A stretch of DNA of 64,000 bases from Parabacteroides sp. PFB2-10. GTDB lineage: Bacteria; Bacteroidota; Bacteroidia; Bacteroidales; Tannerellaceae. Made by a program: the position numbers and the translations under genes. Under the pieces are notes generated by a model. That model worked only from the letters and a program-made list of their open reading frames with translations, was not told the origin of the DNA and made no database searches. The stretch's first letter is position 1. Every line of letters begins with the position of its first letter. The stretch lies in NCBI RefSeq assembly GCF_029893085.1, contig NZ_JARXWI010000003.1, positions 62,001 through 126,000 on the forward strand. Reading direction: 5' to 3'. Positions 9,127-18,234 of this stretch are shown piece after piece.

Positions 9127-10101
9127 TCAGGGAATATAGGTCTCCATCAATTTGGCATGAGGCGAAGGAATAATTGTGACCGACTCCGTTTCTGCCGGGA
9201 TCAAAGCGGTTTGTCCCTGATGAAGAGTTAACGCATTGCCGTTATTATCTTTCAAAACCACCGTCCCCTCCATACAGATATAGATAAAGAAGGAATCATT
9301 GGCGGCCACTTCGCGTTGCATTTGCGTGTCCAAATCCAATAGGTTTGTTACGAAATAGGGGCACTCAGCCAACGGCACTGTTTCGTTGGTCGTGGCTTTG
9401 TAGTGCGTCTTTGTGTCCGGATACCAGGTGTAATCGATCGCATCCTTTGCCAAAGCGGTATGCAGTTCGCGTTCATTCCCTGCCACATCTTTCCGGTTAT
9501 AGTCGTAGATACGGTAGGTGATATTACTGGTCTGTTGGATTTCAGCGATGAAACAACCGGCTCCAATGGCATGTACACGCCCGGCAGGAAGAAAGAACAC
9601 ATCACCGGGAGCTACTGCGTAAGCCTGTAATACATCCATAAGTGTATTGTCTTCCACTCTTTTTACATACTCATCCCGGTCGATTGGTTGCGAGAAACCG
9701 GACAAAAGCTTTGCCTCCGGCGCCGCTTTTATGACATACCACATCTCCGTTTTGCCGAATGATTGGTGACGTTCCATTGCCAACGCGTCGTCGGGGTGTA
9801 CCTGGATCGACAGATCATCACGCGCATCAATAAACTTAATCAATAAGGGAAAAGTATCTCCAAACCGGTCGATCACCTTTTGTCCGCTCAGGCGGGCGCC
9901 ATACGTGTGAATCAGCTCATCCAAAGACTGGCCTTCCAGCTCACCGTTTGCCACAACGGAGTAATTGTCCTCCACATGGGATATCTCCCAACTTTCGCCT
10001 ATTCCCTCCTGAACAGGAGTGATCCCCTTAAAACGGCAAATAATAGAGCCGCCCCATATCACAGGTTTCAATATGGGTTTAAAAATAAACGGATAAAGCA
10101 T
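9127..10101 (-). CDS. manA: Type I mannose-6-phosphate isomerase
   Basis: This 324-residue zinc-dependent cupin enzyme interconverts mannose-6-phosphate and fructose-6-phosphate in the cytosol. The metal-binding QVHPDD and KTEMWYV segments (about residues 100-120) and the later AGRVHAIG with its conserved His and GC-FIAEIQQTS segment match type I phosphomannose isomerase. Its length suits the short Bacteroidota/Bacillus-type enzyme. It lies 11 bases downstream of glgB on the same strand and is probably co-transcribed, linking glycogen and hexose-phosphate metabolism. Confidence 0.92.
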   Translation of the reverse strand: MLYPFIFKPILKPVIWGGSIICRFKGITPVQEGIGESWEISHVEDNYSVVANGELEGQSLDELIHTYGARLSGQKVIDRFGDTFPLLIKFIDARDDLSIQVHPDDALAMERHQSFGKTEMWYVIKAAPEAKLLSGFSQPIDRDEYVKRVEDNTLMDVLQAYAVAPGDVFFLPAGRVHAIGAGCFIAEIQQTSNITYRIYDYNRKDVAGNERELHTALAKDAIDYTWYPDTKTHYKATTNETVPLAECPYFVTNLLDLDTQMQREVAANDSFFIYICMEGTVVLKDNNGNALTLHQGQTALIPAETESVTIIPSPHAKLMETYIP

Positions 10102-10112
10102 ATATTGTTATA

Positions 10113-12125
10113 TCATGAATTAATCTTTCTCAATACCATGCCCGAACGTGCCGGAAGATACAGTTTCAGCCACTCTTTCTTCTCTTTGCGGTAGAGCGGG
10201 TCGAAGTTTGTCAGGTGATGAATCGTGTCGTCTGTCAGGCCAAAGCCGCCAAAGCGGGGATCATCCGTGTTGAGGATCACCTCGTATTCGCCCTGCGGAC
10301 AAAGGAATCCGTAACCGGTAAACGATTTGTCCGGGCTGAAATTGAAGACAAACAACAGGTCTTTGCGCATATACGCCAAAGTCTGGTCGCCATCGCTGTC
10401 CCATATTTTCTGAATAGGGGTTTCCTGAAAGTCCTTCACACTTCGGATCACCCGGAGCATCTCCTTGTCGAAATCACCCAGGAAGTGGTATTTCAGATTT
10501 TGGTCATCGACCAATTCCCACTGGCGGCGTGCATACTTATGCGACCATCCGTTTCCTTCACGCGGGAAATCAATCCATTCCGGATGCCCGAATTCATTAC
10601 CCATAAAGTTCAGATAACCACCGTTCATTGTGGAGGCGGTGACCAGACGGATCATCTTATGCAGAGCCATGCCGCGGTCGACTGTGAAATTGCTGTCGCC
10701 CACCATCATATGCCAGTACATCTCCGAATCGATCAACCGGAAGATGATGGTTTTATCTCCCACCAAAGCCTGGTCGTGGCTCTCCGCGTAGCTGATCGTT
10801 TTCTCATCGGCGCGACGATTGGTCGTTTCCCACCAGATCGACGACGGATGCCAGTCTTCATCTTTCTTCTCTTTGATCGTTTTGATCCAGTAATCGGGAA
10901 TATTCATCGCCATGCGGTAATCAAAACCGTAGCCTCCATCTTCCAGTTTGGCCGCCAGTCCCGGCATACCGCTCACCTCTTCGGCAATCGTAATGGCCTG
11001 TGGGTTGACTTCGTGTATCACTTTGTTGGCTAACGTCAGATAGGCAATGGCATCGCCATCCTGATGTCCGTTGTAGTAATCGCCGTAATTCATAAAGGCT
11101 TCGCCCAATCCATGACTGTAATAAAGCATAGATGTGACACCGTCGAAGCGGAACCCGTCAAACTTGTATTCCTCCAGCCAGAACTTGCAGTTCGACAATA
11201 GGAAATGAAGTACCTCGTTTTTGCCATAATCAAAGACCAGCGAGTCCCATGCCGGATGTTCCCGGCGTGCTCCCGCGTGGAAGTATTGTGTGTAGGAGCC
11301 ATCGAAACGCCCCAGTCCTTCGACCTCATTCTTCACCGCGTGGCTATGCACGATATCCATAATCACGGCTATCCCCATCTCGTGAGCCTCGTCGATCAGT
11401 TGTTTTAATTCTTCCGGTGTGCCGAAACGCGAAGAGGCAGCGAAAAAGCTGCTCACATGATAGCCAAACGATCCGTAGTAGGGATGCTCCTGAATGGCCA
11501 TGATCTGGATCGCATTGTAGCCATCTTCCTGTATGCGTGGCAACACCTTCCGGCGAAACTCATCGTATGAGCCCACCTTCTCTTCCGAGGTGCCCATGCC
11601 AATATGGCATTCGTAGATCAGAAGCGGGGAGGTATCGGGTTTGAATGTTTTTTTCTTAAACTGATAGGGATTTTCCGGCGCCCATACCTGCGCGCTGAAT
11701 ATCTTCGTCTGTTCGTCTTGCACTACGCGGCGAATCCAGGCCGGAATACGTTCGCCCTGACCGCCTTCCCATTCCACCAATAATTTGAACAGGTCGCCAT
11801 GGTGCAATCGATCGGCATCCAGCCATATCTCCCACGTACCCCCTTCCTGCGGAGTCATTCGGTAGGTCTCTTCTTTTTTCCATCCGTTGAAATCGCCAAC
11901 GAGGTAGATAGCCGTCGCATTTGGTGCCCATTCACGGAACACCCAGCCGTCAGCCGTTTTATGCAATCCGAAATAAAGATAACCGGAAGCGAATTCCGAA
12001 AGAGTTTGTTTACCGTTGTTAGTCAAGGATTTTTCTTTTGCCCCTACATATTTATATCGTCCCTCTATGGCACTTTTATAAGGACTCAGCCAGGGATCGT
12101 TTTTGACCAGATTCAATGTATCCAT
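10113..12125 (-). CDS. glgB: 1,4-alpha-glucan branching enzyme
   Basis: This 670-residue GH13 enzyme introduces alpha-1,6 branches into glycogen. It has an N-terminal CBM48-like domain (about residues 50-140), a TIM barrel with the nucleophile in GFRFDGVTSM (about residue 325) and the acid/base Glu in AEEVSGMP (about 380), the ESHDQAL region and a C-terminal beta domain. I chose the ATG at 12125 (MDTLNLVKND) because the in-frame extension to 12164 adds an unlikely 13-residue leader and reaches into the divergent upstream region. A perfect 10-bp inverted repeat lies in the divergent upstream region. Confidence 0.93.
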   Translation of the reverse strand: MDTLNLVKNDPWLSPYKSAIEGRYKYVGAKEKSLTNNGKQTLSEFASGYLYFGLHKTADGWVFREWAPNATAIYLVGDFNGWKKEETYRMTPQEGGTWEIWLDADRLHHGDLFKLLVEWEGGQGERIPAWIRRVVQDEQTKIFSAQVWAPENPYQFKKKTFKPDTSPLLIYECHIGMGTSEEKVGSYDEFRRKVLPRIQEDGYNAIQIMAIQEHPYYGSFGYHVSSFFAASSRFGTPEELKQLIDEAHEMGIAVIMDIVHSHAVKNEVEGLGRFDGSYTQYFHAGARREHPAWDSLVFDYGKNEVLHFLLSNCKFWLEEYKFDGFRFDGVTSMLYYSHGLGEAFMNYGDYYNGHQDGDAIAYLTLANKVIHEVNPQAITIAEEVSGMPGLAAKLEDGGYGFDYRMAMNIPDYWIKTIKEKKDEDWHPSSIWWETTNRRADEKTISYAESHDQALVGDKTIIFRLIDSEMYWHMMVGDSNFTVDRGMALHKMIRLVTASTMNGGYLNFMGNEFGHPEWIDFPREGNGWSHKYARRQWELVDDQNLKYHFLGDFDKEMLRVIRSVKDFQETPIQKIWDSDGDQTLAYMRKDLLFVFNFSPDKSFTGYGFLCPQGEYEVILNTDDPRFGGFGLTDDTIHHLTNFDPLYRKEKKEWLKLYLPARSGMVLRKINS

Positions 12126-12200
12126 CTTTTCTGTTTCTTGGTTATCCTGCAAATATAACACCAACCGGATGATTTTCTTTCATTCCCGTTCAATAAAAAG

Positions 12201-12224
12201 TTGTTTCTTTGTTGAAAGAAACAA
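12201..12224. promoter_or_regulatory. Perfect inverted repeat between glgB and a lipoprotein gene
   Basis: TTGTTTCTTT (12201-12210) and AAAGAAACAA (12215-12224) form a perfect 10-bp dyad with a 4-base centre in the 115-base gap between divergent genes. TTTCTTTG inside it resembles a degenerate -7 box. It could be an operator; no T-run suggests a terminator. Confidence 0.45.
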
Positions 12225-12240
12225 TTATACTGCCAATAAC

Positions 12241-13266
12241 ATGAAAGAGAGATTCATAAAACGTATAGTCCTGTTTGTATTCCCTTTGACACTATTTCTG
12301 TATGGTGTCCTGTTTACATCATGTACTACTTCCGATATCCATTTTCCTTTGGAGGAGACGCTCACGCCTGAGTTGATGCCCCTGCAAGGGGTAACATCTC
12401 CCTTCCGGGTAGAGGTGAAGCCACCTTTTTTAATTATTCAGAATGACTTAAAGCAGCGGGATAGCCTGTTTCATGTGTATGATCTTACGAGTTATGAGCT
12501 GAAATATGCTTTCGGCCGGATAGGGGAAGGCCCTGATGAGTTTGTGGGGCCATGGATGTTCTATTCACCCCTTCCGGACCTTCTTATTGAGGATTACGGA
12601 AAAGAGCAGGTTTTTCGGTATAGTCTCGACGAGGCAGGCATACCCCAATTAAAGGGTAGTAGGCACCCCCTCTTTGTGTATGGCACCTCGAATGCCGCTT
12701 TTATCAACGATTCTTTGTATGTGATGGATGCTATGTTTGCCGCTCCAAGCCTGTATCTGTTGGGTTTCGACGATGCCTCACCAAAGAAATCATGGTCCTA
12801 TCGGGATCCCAACCTATTGGATTATTTCTCCGATCCCAACGCCGGCAATGTGTATGCCAACGAAAATCGTATCATACTTTGCTATGAATTTAAGAAACAG
12901 ATAGACTTTTTTGATACAGAGCTCAACCTGTTGCATAGCGTGGTGTTCGACTACGAACCTCCGGCTGATACGACAAACGATGGTACTCCCAAAAAAAGCT
13001 ATGCCTACGGCTATATAGGTAAACGCTATTTCTATGCCCTCTTTTTTGGCGTTTCCTGGAATGATCACCAGAATGTCTATAACACCTGTGGAACAATCCT
13101 TGAGGTGTTTGATATGGATGCCAATCCGGTTGCTCGTTACCACCTCGATGGACGCCGCCCGTCCGGCTTTGCTGTCGATGAAGAAACTTTTACGCTCTAT
13201 GGTGCGGGAGCCGATGGTGACCCGGAGGACTATCTGTTAATGTATAAACTAAAAGGGCTTCTTTAA
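12241..13266 (+). CDS. TolB-like six-bladed propeller lipoprotein
   Basis: This 341-residue lipoprotein starts at ATG 12241 (MKERFIKR). An upstream in-frame extension has no signal-peptide logic and was discarded. The hydrophobic leader ends at LFTSCTT, a lipobox. The mature part has YAFGRIGEGPDEF and regularly spaced beta-rich segments typical of the Bacteroidales TolB-like propeller family (domain-family assignment by recognition). Function is unknown; related proteins are often strain-variable surface lipoproteins. The end is followed by intergenic repeat copy 1. Confidence 0.75.
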   Translation: MKERFIKRIVLFVFPLTLFLYGVLFTSCTTSDIHFPLEETLTPELMPLQGVTSPFRVEVKPPFLIIQNDLKQRDSLFHVYDLTSYELKYAFGRIGEGPDEFVGPWMFYSPLPDLLIEDYGKEQVFRYSLDEAGIPQLKGSRHPLFVYGTSNAAFINDSLYVMDAMFAAPSLYLLGFDDASPKKSWSYRDPNLLDYFSDPNAGNVYANENRIILCYEFKKQIDFFDTELNLLHSVVFDYEPPADTTNDGTPKKSYAYGYIGKRYFYALFFGVSWNDHQNVYNTCGTILEVFDMDANPVARYHLDGRRPSGFAVDEETFTLYGAGADGDPEDYLLMYKLKGLL

Positions 13267-13331
13267 TAAATCCGTTACCGAATCTTTTACAAAGGCGAAA
13301 AACGGTTTTGACATTTCATGGATATGTGAAT

Positions 13332-13506
13332 AAATGTTAAACCACCTATTTTCGACGAAACCCCGAATTTACGATTTGTAATTTCGGCAGGACTTTGCGC
13401 GCAAAAAAGCGGGACTTCGGAGACAAACTCCCGGGAGAAACATTTTTTAACGTATGGATTTGTAAGCAAAACGGTCGTTTTACTTACAATCGATATTTTA
13501 ACATTT
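13332..13506 (+). repeat. Structured intergenic repeat, copy 1 (MITE-like)
   Basis: This 175-bp element is bounded by 10-bp terminal inverted repeats (AAATGTTAAA at 13332-13341, TTTAACATTT at 13497-13506). It aligns over its full length with copy 2 at 27166-27340 on the opposite strand. Internal features are a 45-bp core (13411-13455) shared at 44 of 45 positions with the third copy, the palindrome CTCCCGGGAG, and a 14-bp hairpin (13460-13489) with one mismatch. No target-site duplication is obvious and it has no coding capacity. Confidence 0.85.
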
Positions 13507-13644
13507 CAGTATGAATTGTTCTTAGGGAGCGGTTTTTTTATGTTATTTCTGAAAGTTCGCATATCCTGTTATGGAATGCTTAGAGAATATACTCTTCTAA
13601 TTATTCCCTGTTTTTCTTGTATCTCTTGTGGTAACTGGAAAGGT

Positions 13645-14310
13645 TATACAGCCGCTATCTCTTTTAGAGCAACCGAAGCATTGCTGAACTATATGGAAGC
13701 ACAGTATCTGTTGAGCAAAAATGTCTCTTCCGGGAAAATTCTGGAGTATTGGAGAGCTATCCGTGAAGCTGCTGGTTTTGCAGGAAATGCTGTCGATCCT
13801 TTGGTCACTATTGCCGCTACAGATATGACAAAAGAAACATTAGACTGGGGTGCGTATAGTGGAGGGCAACTTCTTAGCGATCCTGCCTTATTTAATATTC
13901 GTCGCGAACGTCGTTGCGAATTGATGGGTGAAGGTCGTAGATGGATGGATTTAACACGTTGGCGTTCGCTTGATCAATTAAAAACAAGCCCTTACCATGT
14001 GGAAGGCATTCACCTGTGGGGTACTCCTTTTGAAGAGCACTATCAATTTACGGCGAATCAATATAATGGAAGCAACTCTGCTGTTGTTTCAAGTCCTCAG
14101 TTGAGTGAATACATTCGCCCTCACGAAGTAAATATGACTTCAGGAAATCTTGTGAGAGACGGATATACCTGGACGATGGCTCATTATTTGCAGCCGCTTC
14201 CTATCAAACAATTCTTATTGACTTCGTCTGATCATGAATCAGTAGAATTGTCACCGCTATATCAAAATCCTTATTGGCCTACGGAAGCCAATTTGCCAGC
14301 AGAGAAATAA
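13645..14310 (+). pseudogene. 5'-truncated RagB/SusD outer-membrane lipoprotein
   Basis: The open frame from about 13645 encodes the C-terminal part of a SusD-family glycan-binding lipoprotein. The recognisable signatures are SFRATEALLNYMEAQ, a YWRAIREAAGF segment, FNIRRERRCELMGEGRR and WMDLTRWRSLDQL, ending with QNPYWP. Full-length SusD proteins are about 500-650 residues and start with a lipobox; here the first ~300 or more residues are absent. The upstream in-frame sequence (13516-13644) is not SusD-like and opens only with a TTG. No susC precedes it. The truncation point lies about 140 bases after repeat copy 1. It is most likely a decayed polysaccharide-utilisation remnant. Confidence 0.85.
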
Positions 14311-14333
14311 GCAACTCTAAAATCACCTTTCTT

Positions 14334-14369
14334 AAAAGGCCGTTCCCGCTTGTTGGGGAATGGCCTTTT
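14334..14369 (+). terminator. Terminator after the susD remnant
   Basis: A 14-bp stem with one G-T pair (14334-14347 with 14356-14369) and an 8-base loop is followed by a T-run. It would end the susD-remnant transcript and insulate the downstream thiamine operon. Confidence 0.8.
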
Positions 14370-14545
14370 TTTGCGTATTATATATCCATTTTTCGAAAAC
14401 CCCTAACTTTGAAACTTTGGCGGGAGAATTTCACCGAAATGCAAAGCCCTCTCCCCTTGCCCTATCTCCTTCAAACATTACATTACCTAATCTCCCCAAA
14501 TAGGCATTTACCGAATGAACTATAAAAAAGAAGTAATAATATCTG

Positions 14546-14576
14546 TTGGATTTATCACCTATTTTCTTTTCCTTTG
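14546..14576 (+). promoter_or_regulatory. Promoter of the thiamine operon
   Basis: TTGG (14546-14549), 19 bases, then TTCCTTTG (14569-14576) resembles the Bacteroidota -33/-7 pair, although the second -7 base is T rather than A. The predicted start lies within about ten bases of the riboswitch 5' edge, which supports the assignment. The rest of 14370-14545 shows no gene. Confidence 0.5.
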
Positions 14577-14587
14577 CAGCCGAATAG

Positions 14588-14665
14588 ACAGGGGTGCTTG
14601 TGAAAAATTCACAGGCTGAGATTATACCCATAGAACCTGAAGCGGGTAATGCCGTCGTAGGGAAA
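14588..14665 (+). ncRNA. TPP riboswitch (THI element)
   Basis: The conserved THI-box blocks are in order: ACAGGGGTGCTT (14588-14599), CTGAGATTATACCC (about 14616-14629), GAACCTGAAGCGGGTAATGCC (about 14633-14653) and CGTAGGGAA near 14656-14664. The helix-forming segments for pyrimidine and pyrophosphate recognition are intact. It lies 97 bases before the TonB receptor ATG and controls a thiamine uptake/activation operon. A hairpin at 14669-14691 (ATGAAG with CTTCAT) follows and could be part of the expression platform. No U-run is present there, so translational control is more likely than termination. Confidence 0.95.
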
Positions 14666-14762
14666 AGAATGAAGTGCCGGCCGGGCTTCATGGTATATCC
14701 TTCCAAAAACAACACTCCTCTTATTCATTTGATTCGTTTCACTTAAAAAAGAGCAGAAAAAA

Positions 14763-16991
14763 ATGAAAAGAGTTTTATCTATGATCGCCGTGGTTGTGCT
14801 GGCGAGTTGTATGTCCGGATACGCTATAGATCCGGTTGATTCCTTGAAAATTGCTAAAGATATCTCGCTGGACGAGGTGATGGTCACGGCTACCCGCGCG
14901 ACCAAAGAGACACCCGTTGCCTATAGCGAACTATCGCAGCAGGAGCTGTCGCGTCGCAACGACGGACAGGGCATTCCTTACCTGATCGCTACCTCACCCT
15001 CCGTGATTATGACTTCCGATGCCGGCACAGGCATTGGCTATTCCGGATTCCGTATCCGTGGTACGGATGCAAACCGTATCAATATTACGGTCAACGGGGT
15101 GCCGCTGAACGATGCCGAATCGCACGGCGTGTTCTGGGTAAATATGCCCGACTTTGCCTCGTCGGTCGATAATATCCAGATCCAGCGCGGAGCAGGCACC
15201 TCGACCAACGGAGCAGCGGCTTTTGGTGCTACGGTGGCCATGCAGACGCAAAAGGCCTCGTTGAAGCCCTACGCCGAGTACTCGCTGTCGGCAGGTTCGT
15301 TTGGCACACTCAAGCATACCGTGGAAGGGGGAACGGGGCTATTATATGATCGCTTTGTGATCGACGCCCGCTACTCCGATATCCGCAGCGACGGGTTTAT
15401 CGACCGGGCCGAGGCCAAGATGAGTTCCTATTTCCTTTCGGTCTCCTACTATGCCGACAACTCCCTGATCCGGTTCCAGACCTTCGGCAGTAGCGAGACG
15501 ACCTACCAGGCATGGAACGGGGTGCCCTCCGGGATGCTTACTACCGACAGAACATACAATCCTTGCGGAGAATATGAAGAGGATGGGCAAACGAAGTATT
15601 ACGACAACCAGACGGATAACTACTGGCAGCAGCATTATCACCTGATTGCCAACCACCGGATGGGTGATTATTGGAATATGAATGTCACACTCCACTATAC
15701 ACCGGGCGAGGGCTATTATGAAGACTATAAGGCCGGGGCGAAATTCAGTAGCTACAAACTGCCGACTTTCACCGATTCCGAAGGGAAAGAGGTAAAGAAG
15801 AGCGACCTGGTGCGCCGTAAATGGCTGGAAAGTGATTTCTACGGTGGGATATTCGGGATTAATTACCTGAATACCAACCTGCATGCCACCCTGGGTGGCG
15901 GGATCAACCGCTTCGTATGCGACCACTTCGGGCGGGTGATATGGATGAAAACCGCTCAGAACCTGCCTCAGCCCGATTATGAATACTACCGCAACCGGGG
16001 TGATAAGGTCGACTATAATGTGTATGTGAAAGCGAATTACCGGTTAAATCAGACATTGCACGGCTATCTCGACCTGCAATACCGCGGCATTGATTACGCG
16101 ATCGACGGGAGCGATGACGTAGCAGGCGACAATGTGCATATCGACAAACACTGGGATTTCTTTAACCCGAAGGTGGGGTTGAACTACCAAAAGGGCGGAC
16201 ATAATGCCTTTGCCTCGTTTGCCATTGCCAACCGGGAGCCCAACCGCGATAACTTCACCGAAGCGGGACCGAACGAACATCCTACGCACGAAACGTTGTA
16301 TGACTACGAACTGGGTTATAGCTATGCGCATCCACGCTTCAACGTGGGAGTGAACCTCTACTATATGGATTACAACAATCAGTTGATCCTGACCGGAAAG
16401 ATCAGCGAGATCGGGGAAGCCCTGACCTCAAATATCAAAGACAGCTACCGGGCAGGGATCGAACTCACAGTCGGCGCCAAAATAACCGATTGGCTGAGTT
16501 GGAACGGAAATATGACATGGAGCCGGAATAAAATCTATAACTTTACGGAGGTGATGGAAAACTTTAATACAGTGGGTTACGACTGGGTGCCGGTACCGGG
16601 ACAGGAGGTGATCGAGAATAACCTGGGAACAACGGATATCGCCTTTTCGCCTGCTACGATTGCCAATAGCATATTCGATTTCAATTGGAAGAAATTCTCC
16701 GCCAGCTTTACCTCTCAATATGTGGGACGGCAATACCTGGATAACACCTCCGCCAAGAGCCGGTCGGTCGATCCCTATTTTGTGAATAGCCTGCGGGTGG
16801 GTTACACCTTTACTCCTTCATTTATGAAAGAGATTGCATTGGACCTGACGATCAATAACCTGTTCAACGAGAAGTATGAAACCAATGGTTGGGTCTATTC
16901 GGCTATGGTCGATGGCGAACGCTATACGGAAGACGGATTATTTACTCAGGCGGGAACCCATGCGATGGCGCGTGTAACGTTTAAATTCTAA
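14763..16991 (+). CDS. TonB-dependent thiamine receptor (outer membrane)
   Basis: This 742-residue protein has a signal peptide and then a SLDEVMVTATR TonB-box/plug boundary. The plug domain (to about residue 165) includes GTDANRINITVNGVPLND and VDNIQIQRGAGTSTNGAAAF. A beta-barrel follows, ending in an aromatic C-terminal residue (VTFKF). The TPP riboswitch in its leader and the downstream pnuT and TPK genes indicate thiamine or thiamine-phosphate import, as described for the equivalent locus in Bacteroides thetaiotaomicron. Energy would come from a TonB-ExbB-ExbD complex such as that at 45.6-47.5 kb. The pnuT gene begins 2 bases after the stop. Confidence 0.93.
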   Translation: MKRVLSMIAVVVLASCMSGYAIDPVDSLKIAKDISLDEVMVTATRATKETPVAYSELSQQELSRRNDGQGIPYLIATSPSVIMTSDAGTGIGYSGFRIRGTDANRINITVNGVPLNDAESHGVFWVNMPDFASSVDNIQIQRGAGTSTNGAAAFGATVAMQTQKASLKPYAEYSLSAGSFGTLKHTVEGGTGLLYDRFVIDARYSDIRSDGFIDRAEAKMSSYFLSVSYYADNSLIRFQTFGSSETTYQAWNGVPSGMLTTDRTYNPCGEYEEDGQTKYYDNQTDNYWQQHYHLIANHRMGDYWNMNVTLHYTPGEGYYEDYKAGAKFSSYKLPTFTDSEGKEVKKSDLVRRKWLESDFYGGIFGINYLNTNLHATLGGGINRFVCDHFGRVIWMKTAQNLPQPDYEYYRNRGDKVDYNVYVKANYRLNQTLHGYLDLQYRGIDYAIDGSDDVAGDNVHIDKHWDFFNPKVGLNYQKGGHNAFASFAIANREPNRDNFTEAGPNEHPTHETLYDYELGYSYAHPRFNVGVNLYYMDYNNQLILTGKISEIGEALTSNIKDSYRAGIELTVGAKITDWLSWNGNMTWSRNKIYNFTEVMENFNTVGYDWVPVPGQEVIENNLGTTDIAFSPATIANSIFDFNWKKFSASFTSQYVGRQYLDNTSAKSRSVDPYFVNSLRVGYTFTPSFMKEIALDLTINNLFNEKYETNGWVYSAMVDGERYTEDGLFTQAGTHAMARVTFKF

Positions 16992-16993
16992 TA

Positions 16994-17581
16994 ATGGAAC
17001 AAATCCTTGAATACTTTGGGGTCATAACCGGATTGCTTTATCTCCTACTGGAGATAAAGCAGCACCGGGCTATGTGGGTGGTCGGTTTCCTGACCTCGCT
17101 CACCTACGTGTTTGTCTTTTTCTTCGCGAAGGTATATGCCGATATGGGGCTGAATATCTATTATGTAGTGATCAGCATCTATGGTTTTATGCAGTGGAGC
17201 CGGCAAAAGAATGCCGTGCAGACAGAAGAGAAAAAAGACGAATCGATTGTCTACAAACATATAACGCCCTGGATGTTTATCGGCGTATTGGCGGCTATCG
17301 GTATTCTTTTCTTCCTGATATGGTATGTCCTGGCACATTATACCGACTCCCCCATTCCGATAGGCGATGCCTTTACGACGGCAGCCAGCATCGTAGCGAC
17401 CTGGATGCTGGCGAAATGCATTATCGAACATTGGGGCTTTTGGATCGTGATCAATCTGGTATCCGTTTATTTATACTACCTACGCGACCTCTATCCCACG
17501 ATGTTTCTTTATCTTTGCTACGCTTTATTGCCCATTATCGGATGGTACACATGGAAAAAGAAAGGAATAAAGGCTGGATGA
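16994..17581 (+). CDS. pnuT: PnuC-family thiamine transporter (PnuT)
   Basis: This 195-residue inner-membrane protein has about seven hydrophobic segments. The N-terminal MEQILEYFGVITGLLYLLLEI, the WxxGFLTS stretch and a late WFWIVINLVSVYLYYL-like segment fit the PnuC superfamily of facilitative vitamin carriers. Its place between a riboswitch-controlled receptor and thiamine pyrophosphokinase assigns it to thiamine (PnuT) rather than nicotinamide riboside. Trapping is by pyrophosphorylation through the next gene, with which it overlaps by four bases (ATGA at 17578-17581). Confidence 0.92.
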   Translation: MEQILEYFGVITGLLYLLLEIKQHRAMWVVGFLTSLTYVFVFFFAKVYADMGLNIYYVVISIYGFMQWSRQKNAVQTEEKKDESIVYKHITPWMFIGVLAAIGILFFLIWYVLAHYTDSPIPIGDAFTTAASIVATWMLAKCIIEHWGFWIVINLVSVYLYYLRDLYPTMFLYLCYALLPIIGWYTWKKKGIKAG

Positions 17582-18234
17582 TCGAGTATTCCCCCTGCAT
17601 TGTGGTGGCCGATGGGTTGTTTCCCTCCCTGGCGTTTCTTCCGGATCTATTGCGCGAAGCAAAGCGGGTGATCGCCTGTGACGGCGCTGTGGTGACGCTG
17701 CTGGCACATGGGGTGACGCCGGATGCGATTGTGGGCGATATGGATAGCATTCCGGAAGAGCTGAAAGAGCGCTTTGCCGATCGCATACACACCTATTCGG
17801 AACAGGAGACCAACGACCTGACCAAAGCGGTTCACTTTGCCGAGCAGGCAGGAGAGAAAGAGGTGTTAATCGTGGGAGCAACAGGCCTGCGCGAGGATCA
17901 TACCCTGGGCAATATCTCTCTGTTGGCAGATTACGGTCCCTTATTCGACCGGGTAGAGATATTGACTGATTGGGGATTGTTTACGCCTATCGACCGCACA
18001 GCGACATTCGACAGCTATCCCGGACAGCAAGTATCGATCTTCTCCCTTACTCCCGACACGAAGATTACCACAGAAGGCTTGTGCTGGCCTATCCAAGAAA
18101 AGGGATTGAGTAGCTGGTGGCAGGGCACATTAAACGAAGCCCTGGCAGATCAGTTTACTATCCGCCTCTCCTCCCCTGGCCGATTCATCGTATACAGATT
18201 GTTCCAGTCGTCACAAAATAAAATAAAAACATGA
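17578..18234 (+). CDS. Thiamine pyrophosphokinase
   Basis: This 218-residue cytosolic enzyme converts thiamine plus ATP to TPP and AMP. The N-terminal domain has VIACDGAV and IVGDMDSIPEE (metal/ATP-binding Asp cluster, about residues 35-62), then QETNDLTKAV and GATGLREDHTLGN (about 98-115). The C-terminal beta domain binds thiamine. I use the ATG at 17578 because it overlaps the pnuT stop as ATGA; an ATG at 17551 would add nine residues. Its product TPP is the ligand of the operon's riboswitch, closing the feedback loop. Confidence 0.93.
   Translation: MIEYSPCIVVADGLFPSLAFLPDLLREAKRVIACDGAVVTLLAHGVTPDAIVGDMDSIPEELKERFADRIHTYSEQETNDLTKAVHFAEQAGEKEVLIVGATGLREDHTLGNISLLADYGPLFDRVEILTDWGLFTPIDRTATFDSYPGQQVSIFSLTPDTKITTEGLCWPIQEKGLSSWWQGTLNEALADQFTIRLSSPGRFIVYRLFQSSQNKIKT

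Noticed and set aside
12103-12240. N-terminal extension of the propeller lipoprotein
   Set aside because: It would overlap the glgB start and put 46 residues before a canonical lipoprotein signal; the ATG at 12241 fits better.
14395-14450. Possible fourth copy of the intergenic element (ACTTTGGCGGGAGAA region)
   Set aside because: Only a short, gapped similarity to the core is present and neither palindromes nor terminal repeats are found.
17074-17577. N-terminal extension of thiamine pyrophosphokinase through the pnuT region
   Set aside because: It overlaps pnuT in another frame; the ATGA coupling at 17578 and family length support the shorter protein.
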